Source: Patescibacteria group bacterium
GTDB taxonomy: Bacteria; Patescibacteriota; Minisyncoccia; Phycocordibacterales; JANLHH01
Length of the DNA stretch: 11,832 bases
Direction of reading: 5' to 3'
Assembly: GCA_024654605.1 (NCBI GenBank)
Contig: JANLHH010000013.1
Coordinates: 1 to 11,832 of the forward strand
The notes beneath the pieces are model-generated. The model was not told where the DNA came from. It saw only the letters and a program-made list of their open reading frames with translations, and did not search any database. Of the stretch, positions 1 through 5,509 are shown piece after piece (position 1 is the stretch's first letter; every line of letters starts with the position of its first letter). Position numbers and translations under genes: made by a program.

Positions 1-154
1 GTGTCTGAAGTTCAGTTTGCAGAGTTTGTATCTGAGAGAGGAGTGTGGCGATCTTGGACTCCAGGTCGGAGATAGCGGTGGCGCCTGCGGAAAGCGGGAG
101 GGAGAAAACAATGGAGAGCAGAGAAATCAGAATAAGAATGAAGCGACGTTTCAT
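1..154 (-). CDS. Exported protein of unknown function, N-terminal part (runs off window edge)
   Basis: An open frame starts at the ATG at 154 and runs without a stop off the left edge (51 codons visible). The N-terminus is a textbook Sec signal peptide: MKRR, then a hydrophobic stretch (FILILISLLSIVFSLPL), then a small-residue cleavage region around SAGA. The mature part begins with Ser, Asp, Leu, Gln and Glu-rich heptad-like sequence (SDLESKIATLLSQIQTLQT), which suggests a coiled coil. Similar starts are common in exported Parcubacterial cell-surface or peptidoglycan-associated proteins, but the function cannot be told from this fragment. The start is supported by the signal peptide beginning exactly there and by an extended -10 box 8 nt upstream. 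It lies 77 nt downstream of the glycosyltransferase gene on the same strand. Confidence 0.75.
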   Translation of the reverse strand, partial: MKRRFILILISLLSIVFSLPLSAGATAISDLESKIATLLSQIQTLQTELQT

Positions 155-162
155 TACTTACT

Positions 163-171
163 ATTATATCA
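163..171 (-). promoter_or_regulatory. Extended -10 promoter of the exported-protein gene
   Basis: Read on the minus strand this is TGATATAAT: a perfect -10 hexamer (163-168) preceded by the TGn extension. Only 8 nt separate it from the ATG at 154, so transcription would start at or next to the start codon. No good -35 hexamer is seen at 16-18 nt; extended -10 promoters tolerate that. Confidence 0.55.
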
Positions 172-231
172 CCGGTGAACTCCAAAAACAGAAAGATGTC
201 CACACAAGCGTTACGATCCCTCCCCTCCCCC

Positions 232-1791
232 TTACTGATTTTTGGTGCCGCCTTGTTCCAAAGAACGGAACTTCGGCGTCACCCAAAATCCCATATACCT
301 GCCGAACATCAAACGTGTTTGCGCATCAAGACCGGGAATGGAGCCGAGAAATATCATCGTAAAAGGCACCAATACCCACTGAAGCACCATAAATGCCTTG
401 TGGCGCTTTTTCTGTCCTTCGGAAACTTCCGGCAAAAAACTCAAAGAAATAATCGCTGAAAAGAAAAGTCCCGACATGGCAACAAGCATGAGGTTGCGAG
501 TGATAATGGGAAGGTTGTAGGAGAGCACTGTTTCATTAAACTCCTTGCCCCCCAACATGAGCGGAAGCCATCCAAGCAGGAAGATCAAAAGAGGATTAGT
601 GGCGAGCGACCAGAAACCTTCGATCTGGATAAAACCCATCTTCACTTTTTTCGCGAATGGGATACTTTTGTTTTTTAAAAAGCTGAACAAGACATACGGA
701 ATATTTTCCACGCCCCATGTCCAACGTCTTTGCTGTTTGTAGATATTGCGCACCGTTTGGAGAAATGTCGGCGCAAGATTCGCATCCATAGAGACCGGGT
801 ATGAAAGCGGGACCACGGTATACGCGCCATTGTAGGCGACAAACGCATTCCAGAATATTCTGGAATCCTCGGAAACCATATTCTTCTGCCAAAACCCTAT
901 TTCGGAAAGCGCACTATAACTCAAAGAATGTGAAGAAAAGGTCGCAAGGCGTTCCGGGCGCTCTTGCTGAATCATCTGCCAAAAGGTTCCTGATGTTGCC
1001 ACCACGCGCGAAAGCGCGGGTGCTTCCCAGATATTATTGTTATAGAGTGGAACCGGCTGGAATGAACTTCGCTCTGGGTTTTCAGCAGTTAAGAAATGCC
1101 ACGTGAGGCAGAGAAAATACTGCGGATATACGATCGTATCAATATCAAACGCTGACACGATCACATTCTTGTGCGCGATATGGTGTTTATCAAGTATCTC
1201 CCTTCCCGCAAGCTCCGTCGCGTAAGAGATGTTAGAACCTTTCCCTGCCATTTCCCCGGGAATATCTTTCGGATGAACGGTAATTAAAAAATGACCGAAG
1301 TGCTCCGCATAAATATCGCGTAATTCTCTCGCAATAGAGAGCGCTCTTTCTCCCGCGCGCTCTTCCGCGGCAAGCACGATTGCCAGTTTTTTCTTATCTC
1401 CTTTGGTCTTCAGAAGAGACCGCAAGCCTCCTTCGATGGTTTCTTTGCTCTCATCATAAAACGGCAATACGACAAGATGTACGATGTTGTCATATTTCAA
1501 ATTACTGAGACGCTCTTCCCAATCAACGGCCATGTTATGTTTCATTCGTTTCCAGTTCTGTCTGAGGTGAGCGGAAAGATACATCGTTTTGAAAACCCAA
1601 TATACATCAAAAATGATAATAAAGAGCGCGGCGTAAACTGGTAAAAATGCCGACAAAAACACTATTCCAACAAGAGTACCCCATGACAAAAGCCCCGGTA
1701 AGATCTCAAGGATTCGATAGATAACCCTGTCTTTTCCGGTCAATTCGGAAGCCCTGCCAATGTGAAAATAGGGTGATTTCGTATACTCCAT
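232..1791 (-). CDS. Membrane family 2 glycosyltransferase (cellulose-synthase-like)
   Basis: A 519-residue integral membrane protein with the layout of processive GT2 enzymes. Hydrophobic segments lie at about 33-75. A cytoplasmic catalytic domain spans about 100-380 and carries a DxD-type metal and nucleotide-sugar site (FDIDT, Asp216/Asp218), a GKGSN stretch (183-187), a catalytic-base-like SED (308-310) and the acceptor motif QxxRW (Gln353, Arg356, Trp357). Three or more further membrane segments follow at about 398-414, 434-452 and 466-484. By family knowledge it would move a sugar from a nucleotide- or lipid-linked donor onto a surface glycan. The sugar and product cannot be read from sequence. 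The start at 1791 is the first Met of a conserved-looking N-terminus; there is no Shine-Dalgarno, but a -10-like box lies 7 nt upstream. It lies between the exported protein and tRNA-Thr and ends with TAA. Confidence 0.88.
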   Translation of the reverse strand: MEYTKSPYFHIGRASELTGKDRVIYRILEILPGLLSWGTLVGIVFLSAFLPVYAALFIIIFDVYWVFKTMYLSAHLRQNWKRMKHNMAVDWEERLSNLKYDNIVHLVVLPFYDESKETIEGGLRSLLKTKGDKKKLAIVLAAEERAGERALSIARELRDIYAEHFGHFLITVHPKDIPGEMAGKGSNISYATELAGREILDKHHIAHKNVIVSAFDIDTIVYPQYFLCLTWHFLTAENPERSSFQPVPLYNNNIWEAPALSRVVATSGTFWQMIQQERPERLATFSSHSLSYSALSEIGFWQKNMVSEDSRIFWNAFVAYNGAYTVVPLSYPVSMDANLAPTFLQTVRNIYKQQRRWTWGVENIPYVLFSFLKNKSIPFAKKVKMGFIQIEGFWSLATNPLLIFLLGWLPLMLGGKEFNETVLSYNLPIITRNLMLVAMSGLFFSAIISLSFLPEVSEGQKKRHKAFMVLQWVLVPFTMIFLGSIPGLDAQTRLMFGRYMGFWVTPKFRSLEQGGTKNQ

Positions 1792-1798
1792 ATTCCGT

Positions 1799-1826
1799 AT
1801 ACTACTGCATTATGGAGTTTTTACAA
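1799..1826 (-). promoter_or_regulatory. Candidate promoter of the glycosyltransferase gene
   Basis: On the minus strand: TTGTAA (-35, 1821-1826), 16-nt spacer, TAGTAT (-10, 1799-1804), then 7 nt to the ATG. The hexamers are 4/6 matches each, so this is modest on its own. The 7-nt spacing to ATG is the same as at rplY and fba. Confidence 0.4.
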
Positions 1827-1862
1827 GAAATCTCCTTCAGTTCGAGTCTGCTATGTGCAACT

Positions 1863-1885
1863 AAAAAACTCCCCGAAAGGAGTTT
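1863..1885 (-). terminator. Intrinsic terminator after tRNA-Thr
   Basis: A perfect 7-bp stem (1866-1872 with 1879-1885), 6-nt loop and, on the minus strand, a run of six T that begins inside the stem. It starts four bases past the encoded CCA of tRNA-Thr, so it ends that transcript and insulates the glycosyltransferase promoter-start region. Confidence 0.8.
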
Positions 1886-1888
1886 GAA

Positions 1889-1964
1889 TGGAGCCACCTG
1901 TCAGACTCGAACTGACGACCCTCGCTTTACAAAAGCGACGCTCTACCAACTGAGCTAAGGTGGC
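1889..1964 (-). tRNA. tRNA-Thr (anticodon UGU)
   Basis: A full 76-nt cloverleaf can be drawn on the minus strand: acceptor GCCACCT paired with AGGTGGC, a D arm with the usual GCTCAGTTGGTAGAGC, anticodon stem TCGCT/AGCGA enclosing the loop TTTGTAA (anticodon TGT, threonine), a variable loop, and a T arm GTCAG/CTGAC around TTCGAGT. The 3' CCA is encoded (discriminator U). It reads ACA and probably other ACN codons. It is followed closely by an intrinsic terminator and preceded by an unusual tandem repeat that copies its promoter and its first 11 nt. Confidence 0.97.
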
Positions 1965-1974
1965 AATTAAACAA

Positions 1975-2003
1975 AGTTTACCTACTACATTTCCCGATGT
2001 CCA
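1975..2003 (-). promoter_or_regulatory. Proximal tRNA-Thr promoter
   Basis: Minus-strand TGGACA (-35, 1998-2003; 5/6 match), 17-nt spacer, TAAACT (-10, 1975-1980; 4/6). The -10 ends 10 nt before the tRNA's first base, fitting initiation a few nt upstream of the mature 5' end. Confidence 0.55.
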
Positions 2004-2041
2004 CGTTATCTGCCAAAACAGCTAAGGTGGCAATTAAACAA

Positions 2042-2070
2042 AGTTTACCTACTACATTTCCCGATGTCCA
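2042..2070 (-). promoter_or_regulatory. Duplicated (distal) tRNA-Thr promoter
   Basis: An exact copy of the proximal promoter 67 bp upstream: TGGACA at 2065-2070 and TAAACT at 2042-2047 with a 17-nt spacer. A transcript from here would first carry the decoy 11 nt of tRNA 5' sequence (2021-2031), then read through the proximal promoter into the tRNA. Confidence 0.45.
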
Positions 2071-2117
2071 CGTTATCTGCCAAAACAGCTAAGGTGGCAT
2101 GACTCATTAAATAAAAA

Positions 2118-2501
2118 CTATTTGGACGCTTCCTCTCTGACGCTATCTCTATGGTCTGTGATGTCCTGCAGGTATTCTGACGCAGAGCCTCTCTTGCTGT
2201 CAAATTCACCGCGACCTCTCACAAGGTCTCTCATTTTGGTAATGCCGGTCTTTGCGCCAAACCGCGTCTTCGTGCGGTGAAATTTCCGCAGAACCCATCG
2301 TATTACTCGCTTCCCATTATCAAACAATGCGCGCATGAAGTGATGCACCGCCCGATGTTGCCTGCGATCAGCAGTATCTCTGTAAAGAACTCTTCGTTCT
2401 TGAAGATATACTCTCCCGCGTTTTACTTCCCACGCTCGAAACAAAAGCATGGTGATTATTTCTACGAATGCAACGAATGAGATGAGCGCAACAATATACA
2501 T
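2118..2501 (-). CDS. Small single-pass membrane protein of unknown function
   Basis: A 127-residue protein starting at the ATG at 2501 with one N-terminal membrane segment (about residues 2-20, IVALISFVAFVEIITMLLF). A strongly basic, Arg-rich soluble region follows (for example RRVLYRDTADRRQHR and RWVLRKFHRTKTR) and the C-terminus is mixed-charge. I do not recognise the family and see no catalytic motif. The frame stays open further upstream to 2675, but that would overlap the 3' end of tsf by more than 100 nt and adds non-conserved-looking sequence, so I chose the Met just before the hydrophobic segment. A -10-like TACATT (2509-2514) ends 7 nt before this ATG. It follows tsf after 58 nt and may share its transcript. 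Stop is TAG. Confidence 0.65.
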   Translation of the reverse strand: MYIVALISFVAFVEIITMLLFRAWEVKRGRVYLQERRVLYRDTADRRQHRAVHHFMRALFDNGKRVIRWVLRKFHRTKTRFGAKTGITKMRDLVRGRGEFDSKRGSASEYLQDITDHRDSVREEASK

Positions 2502-2559
2502 AGGTTTGAATGTATGAGTGCAATATTTCCAATCGTACCTCGTTCTAGGGCCTACTCCG

Positions 2560-3147
2560 CTAAACAACGAAACGTACGAAACGAACAACTTTTGTCTTCT
2601 CGCCAAATTTCTGGACTGCTTGTTCTTCAAGGTTTTTGATCGTAACGCTCGGATCTTTGATGAAGCTCTGTTCAAGCAATGCTTTCTCTTTAAAATAGGT
2701 GTCTATTTTCCCTTGTAGTATTTTTTCCTTGATATCTGCCGGTTTGTCTGACTCTGCCACTTCCTTGGTAAATGCCGCACGCACCTTTTCTTTATCCTCC
2801 TCCGTAATATCTTCCGTGCTCAAGAATTCAGGATTACTTGCGGCAACGTGCATGGCGATATCATACGCCAGTCGTTTGAATTCTTCATTCTTTGCGACAA
2901 AATCGGTCTCGCACGCAAGCTCTACCATGGAACCGACATTACCACCCGCGTGGACATACGCGGCTACCACACCCGCGTTCAATTCTCTCCCCTCTTTCTT
3001 GGAAGCAATGTCACTGCTTTTTTTTCGAAGAAGAATGATCGCCTGATCCATGTCCCCTCCCGCCTCTTCAAGGGCACGTTTGCATTGCATGACTGATACG
3101 CCGGTAGTGTCTCGTAATTGTTTGATTTGTTCGGTGGTAATTTTCAT
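2560..3147 (-). CDS. tsf: Elongation factor Ts
   Basis: Nucleotide exchange factor for EF-Tu, acting in the cytoplasm to swap GDP for GTP. The 195-residue product begins with the UBA-like N-terminal domain (MKITTEQIKQLRDTTGVSV) and carries the diagnostic TDFVAKN motif at 81-87, whose Asp and Phe contact EF-Tu. A helical dimerisation-type insert follows, then the C-terminal segment ending KVVRFVRFVV. It is shorter than the roughly 283-residue E. coli protein, as in several bacterial groups with a reduced core domain. The Met at 3147 matches the family start exactly; the in-frame Met 11 codons upstream is rejected. No Shine-Dalgarno is visible. It lies 69 nt after rpsB, the classic rpsB-tsf pair, and probably shares its transcript. 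Confidence 0.96.
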   Translation of the reverse strand: MKITTEQIKQLRDTTGVSVMQCKRALEEAGGDMDQAIILLRKKSSDIASKKEGRELNAGVVAAYVHAGGNVGSMVELACETDFVAKNEEFKRLAYDIAMHVAASNPEFLSTEDITEEDKEKVRAAFTKEVAESDKPADIKEKILQGKIDTYFKEKALLEQSFIKDPSVTIKNLEEQAVQKFGEKTKVVRFVRFVV

Positions 3148-3216
3148 ATAATGAAATGGCAATACGTAACCCACCGTCACACAAAAGAGGTGCGGGGAGG
3201 GGGGTGGTAAACTATA

Positions 3217-3999
3217 TTAGTCGGTAACGGGTTCTTTTTTTGCGTCTTCAGGGCCCTTGAGAATAGACTCTTCTTTTGCGAGGGGCGGAGGAATCGGCTG
3301 GCGCGCACCACCCTCTCTGTATGCAGACGCGATCTCTCTGACGAGTAATTCAATACTCGGGCGAGAAGATTCGTTCGCGGGGATCGGGTAATCAATGTTA
3401 TTAATGTCGCAATCAGAAGAAGCAAGCGCTATGACGGGAATATTCTCACCGCATGCTTCGGTAACCGCAATGTATTCGTGCTTGGGATCGACGACAAAGA
3501 TCGCTTTTGGTAATTCTTTCATAGAAACGATTCCGGAAAAATTCTTATTTAATTTCGCAAGTTCTCTATCAAGCAAGAGTTGCTCTTTCTTTGTGTATTT
3601 GGCAAGCTCACCTTTCTCTTTTTTATTTTGAATTTCCTCCAAGCGTGCAACGCGTTTTTTTATTTCGTGAAAATTGGTGAGCATTCCGCCGATCCATCGT
3701 TCAGTCACATATGGCATATTGACCGCCCGCGCATACTCTTCCACTATTTTCTTTGCCTCTGGTTTGGTACCGACAAAGAGAATGGTCTTGCCATTCTGCG
3801 CGGCAGAGGCGACAAATTCCTTCACGATATCCAACGCCTGATTGGTCTTGTTCAAATTAAACAACTCCACTCGATTCTTAGCGCCAAGAATAAACGGCTT
3901 CATTGATGGATGCCGTCTGGATTTTGAATAGCCGAAATGAGACCCGGCTAAAAGCATGTTGTCTACAGATGTCTGTTTGTCCGCCTCTTTTTCTATCAT
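3217..3999 (-). CDS. rpsB: 30S ribosomal protein S2 (uS2)
   Basis: A 260-residue small-subunit protein. Family hallmarks are visible: the N-terminal LLAGSHFGYSKSRRHPSMKPFI, KTILFVGTKPEAKKIV, the signature RWIGGMLTNF, a coiled-coil protrusion (KKRVARLEEIQNKKEKGEL to LAKLNKNFSGI), PKAIFVVDPKHEYIAVTEA, and the terminal NNIDYPIPANESSRPSIELL. The tail after about residue 225 is Pro/Lys/Glu-rich and unconserved. The start at 3999 (MIEKEADKQ) is chosen because the longer frame to 4086 overlaps the end of prfA. The chosen start has no Shine-Dalgarno but an extended -10 box 10 nt upstream. It is followed by tsf on the same strand and preceded by prfA after 46 nt. Confidence 0.96.
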   Translation of the reverse strand: MIEKEADKQTSVDNMLLAGSHFGYSKSRRHPSMKPFILGAKNRVELFNLNKTNQALDIVKEFVASAAQNGKTILFVGTKPEAKKIVEEYARAVNMPYVTERWIGGMLTNFHEIKKRVARLEEIQNKKEKGELAKYTKKEQLLLDRELAKLNKNFSGIVSMKELPKAIFVVDPKHEYIAVTEACGENIPVIALASSDCDINNIDYPIPANESSRPSIELLVREIASAYREGGARQPIPPPLAKEESILKGPEDAKKEPVTD

Positions 4000-4009
4000 A
4001 TGTTTGGAA

Positions 4010-4018
4010 AGTGTACCA
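4010..4018 (-). promoter_or_regulatory. Candidate extended -10 promoter of rpsB-tsf
   Basis: Minus-strand TGGTACACT: a TGn extension plus a 4/6 -10 hexamer (4010-4015) in the prfA-rpsB gap, ending 10 nt before the rpsB ATG. A weak TTGCGT sits 17 nt upstream. It would give a 5' leader of only a few nt. Confidence 0.4.
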
Positions 4019-4045
4019 AAAACGCTCAAAATACGCAACTCCGGC

Positions 4046-5047
4046 TCATTTCTTCTCTGCTTCCTGTAATACTTCAACAATATCATCGATCTCGCCTCTC
4101 AAAATACCTTCTATGTTATGCCACGATTCTTTGATGCGGTGGTCGGTGACACGATTTTGTGGCACGTTATACGTACGGATTTTCTCCGATCGATCACCGG
4201 TGCCAATCTGCCCTTTTCTTTCCGAAGATGTTTTCCGCGCTTCTTCTTCCTGTTTTTTCTCATCAAGTTTTGCCAAAAGAATACTCATCGCCTTTTCACG
4301 GTTTTTAAGCTGGCTCCGCTCACTTGTGCAACGAACCGCGATACCGGTCGGCTTGTGGATGATGCGTACCGCGGTCTCCACTTTGTTCACGTTCTGGCCT
4401 CCGGCACCCCCTGAGCGGGAAAACTCCATTTCCAGATCAACGGGATTGATCTCAACGACATGCTTCTTGCGCAGTGGCATGATGGCAACCGAAGCGGTGG
4501 ATGTGTGGATCCTTCCCGACTTCTCGGTTGCGGGAATACGCTGGATCCTATGCACTCCCATTTCAAAGCGGAGCTTCTTATAGACGCCCTGCCCTTTCAT
4601 CTCAAACGATGCTTCCTTGTATCCTCCCAATGGAGAGAGTGATTCATCCAATTTTTTATATATCCATCCCTGGCGCTCCGCGTATCGTTGGTACATTTCC
4701 GCAAGTTGATATGCAAAGAGGGCCGCTTCCTCTCCACCGGCACCGGCGCGCACCTCAAGGATGATCTCATTCGGATATGCCTCCTCTTCCTCTGCTACAG
4801 TCCGTAGCCGGATAATCTGTTTGATGATTGAGTCTTTCTGCGCCCTAATGTTTCGCAATTCATCTTTTCCGAGTTCCGCCATTCCCTCATCCTCTTCGGC
4901 AAGTTTCTGTATGTCACGCTCCTCTGCCGAGAGGCGCTCAAATTCTGCCGCCAAGAATTGAGTCTTCGGGTTCTGTTTTAATTCTTCAATATGTTCAGTC
5001 AGAAACTGATCCGCATCCTGCGAAGATTGTATATTATTGTCGTTCAT
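4046..5047 (-). CDS. prfA: Peptide chain release factor 1
   Basis: Class I release factor that reads UAA and UAG and triggers peptidyl-tRNA hydrolysis. The 333-residue protein has a helical N-terminal domain, the anticodon-like tripeptide PAT in QRIPATEKSGRIHTS (RF1-type rather than the SPF of RF2), and the catalytic GGQ loop in SGGAGGQNVNK. The C-terminal domain contains the family sequence RTYNVPQNRVTDHR. It is about 27 residues shorter than E. coli RF1, mainly at the N-terminus. The start at 5047 follows a purine-rich AGAAGAAGAAC that could serve as a weak ribosome binding site. No prmC (GGQ methyltransferase) follows it, although prfA-prmC is a common pair; rpsB comes next instead. The gene stops with TGA, unlike the other complete genes in this window, which end in TAA or TAG. 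Confidence 0.97.
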   Translation of the reverse strand: MNDNNIQSSQDADQFLTEHIEELKQNPKTQFLAAEFERLSAEERDIQKLAEEDEGMAELGKDELRNIRAQKDSIIKQIIRLRTVAEEEEAYPNEIILEVRAGAGGEEAALFAYQLAEMYQRYAERQGWIYKKLDESLSPLGGYKEASFEMKGQGVYKKLRFEMGVHRIQRIPATEKSGRIHTSTASVAIMPLRKKHVVEINPVDLEMEFSRSGGAGGQNVNKVETAVRIIHKPTGIAVRCTSERSQLKNREKAMSILLAKLDEKKQEEEARKTSSERKGQIGTGDRSEKIRTYNVPQNRVTDHRIKESWHNIEGILRGEIDDIVEVLQEAEKK

Positions 5048-5121
5048 GTTCTTCTTCTATTCGGCAACGAATTACCTTTTCTACTCCCGTGACGAAAAAT
5101 TATTACGCGGGGGTCTTATAC

Positions 5122-5144
5122 AAAAACCGCCCAAAAAAGGCGGT
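5122..5144 (-). terminator. Intrinsic terminator after rpmE
   Basis: A 6-bp GC-rich stem (ACCGCC at 5126-5131 with its complement at 5139-5144) and 7-nt loop. On the minus strand it is followed by TTTTG. It begins 18 nt past the rpmE stop, so rpmE is likely a single-gene transcript separate from prfA-rpsB-tsf. Confidence 0.75.
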
Positions 5145-5161
5145 CTCTGTGTTAAAAATCG

Positions 5162-5458
5162 CTATTCTTTTACCGATTCCTTTTCAGTCTTCTGTTCCTC
5201 TTTTTTCGCTTTTTCGGCTTTTTTTACTACAGGATTTTTCTTTGGTTTTTTAGGAACAGCAGCCGCTCTTCGTTGTTTGAATTTCTCCACACGTCCTGCG
5301 GTATCCAGTATTTTTTCATTGCCGGTGTAAAACGGGTGGCACACGCTGCACACTTCAACTCCGATCTCTTCCAAGGTGGAGCCCACCTCAAACTCTGCGC
5401 CGCATGCGCATTTTGCTCTTGCCTTTATATGATATTGTGGATGGATATCTTTTTTCAT
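5162..5458 (-). CDS. rpmE: 50S ribosomal protein L31 (bL31), zinc-binding form with Lys-rich tail
   Basis: A 98-residue large-subunit protein that bridges the ribosomal subunits. The body (residues 1-65) is canonical: MKKDIHPQYH, then zinc ligands Cys17 and Cys19 (CACG) and Cys37 and Cys40 (CSVC), followed by HPFYTG and the VEKFKQR end. All four cysteines of the C+ form are present, so this is the zinc-containing version rather than the zinc-starvation paralogue. After residue 68 comes an extra tail of about 30 residues rich in Lys, Glu, Ala and Pro. It is absent from most L31 proteins and is likely disordered and rRNA-contacting. The promoter lies in the 3' end of the upstream transglycosylase gene and a strong terminator follows. 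The Met is the family start. Confidence 0.95.
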   Translation of the reverse strand: MKKDIHPQYHIKARAKCACGAEFEVGSTLEEIGVEVCSVCHPFYTGNEKILDTAGRVEKFKQRRAAAVPKKPKKNPVVKKAEKAKKEEQKTEKESVKE

Positions 5459-5480
5459 AACATTAACGTAAGTGGCTCAA

Positions 5481-5509
5481 AATATATCACATTCCTAGCT
5501 GGCTTGCAA
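5481..5509 (-). promoter_or_regulatory. Candidate rpmE promoter
   Basis: Minus-strand TTGCAA (-35, 5504-5509), 17-nt spacer, TATATT (-10, 5481-5486) with a TGA extension. It overlaps the last codons of the upstream gene. The -10 ends 22 nt before the rpmE ATG, leaving a short leader of about 15 nt. Confidence 0.5.

Larger units (their letters stand above)
1953..2099. repeat. Tandem direct repeat, 67-bp unit, 2.2 copies, overlapping the tRNA-Thr 5' end
   Basis: Unit 1 (1953-2019) and unit 2 (2020-2086) are identical base for base, followed by a 13-nt start of a third copy (2087-2099). Each unit contains, read on the minus strand, a sigma70-like promoter and the first 11 nt of the tRNA plus its immediate upstream base. 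Only the copy at 1953-1964 continues into a complete tRNA. Perfect identity suggests a recent slippage or unequal-exchange duplication between the 13-nt repeats. Confidence 0.95.

Noticed and set aside
197..202. Minus-strand TGGACA as -35 for the exported-protein gene
   Set aside because: It lies 28 nt from the TATAAT, too far for a sigma70 promoter, although TGGACA recurs as a -35 elsewhere in the window.
222..231. G-rich minus-strand tract after the glycosyltransferase stop as a G-quadruplex
   Set aside because: Only about three separated G runs; not enough for a confident call.
45..362. Plus-strand open frames over the left edge and glycosyltransferase end
   Set aside because: They oppose the signal-peptide gene and the glycosyltransferase, show no protein-like pattern, and are shadows of the minus-strand genes.
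1953..2099. Short CRISPR-like array
   Set aside because: The units are directly adjacent without spacers and contain a tRNA promoter and 5' end; this is a tandem duplication.
2502..2675. N-terminal extension of the small membrane protein frame
   Set aside because: It overlaps the 3' end of tsf by 116 nt, is Arg/Lys-rich in the manner of an antisense-free frame-shifted read of tsf, and the hydrophobic segment with a plausible promoter begins at the Met at 2501.
3903..4583. 226-codon plus-strand frame opposite prfA/rpsB
   Set aside because: Ser/Cys/Phe-rich low-quality translation fully antisense to two strongly recognised genes.
5072..5092. Similarity to one arm of the palindromic element (minus-strand AGTAGAAAAGGTA)
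   Set aside because: About 13 matching bases with a gap and no second arm or central hairpin; it could be a relic but is compatible with chance in AT-rich DNA.
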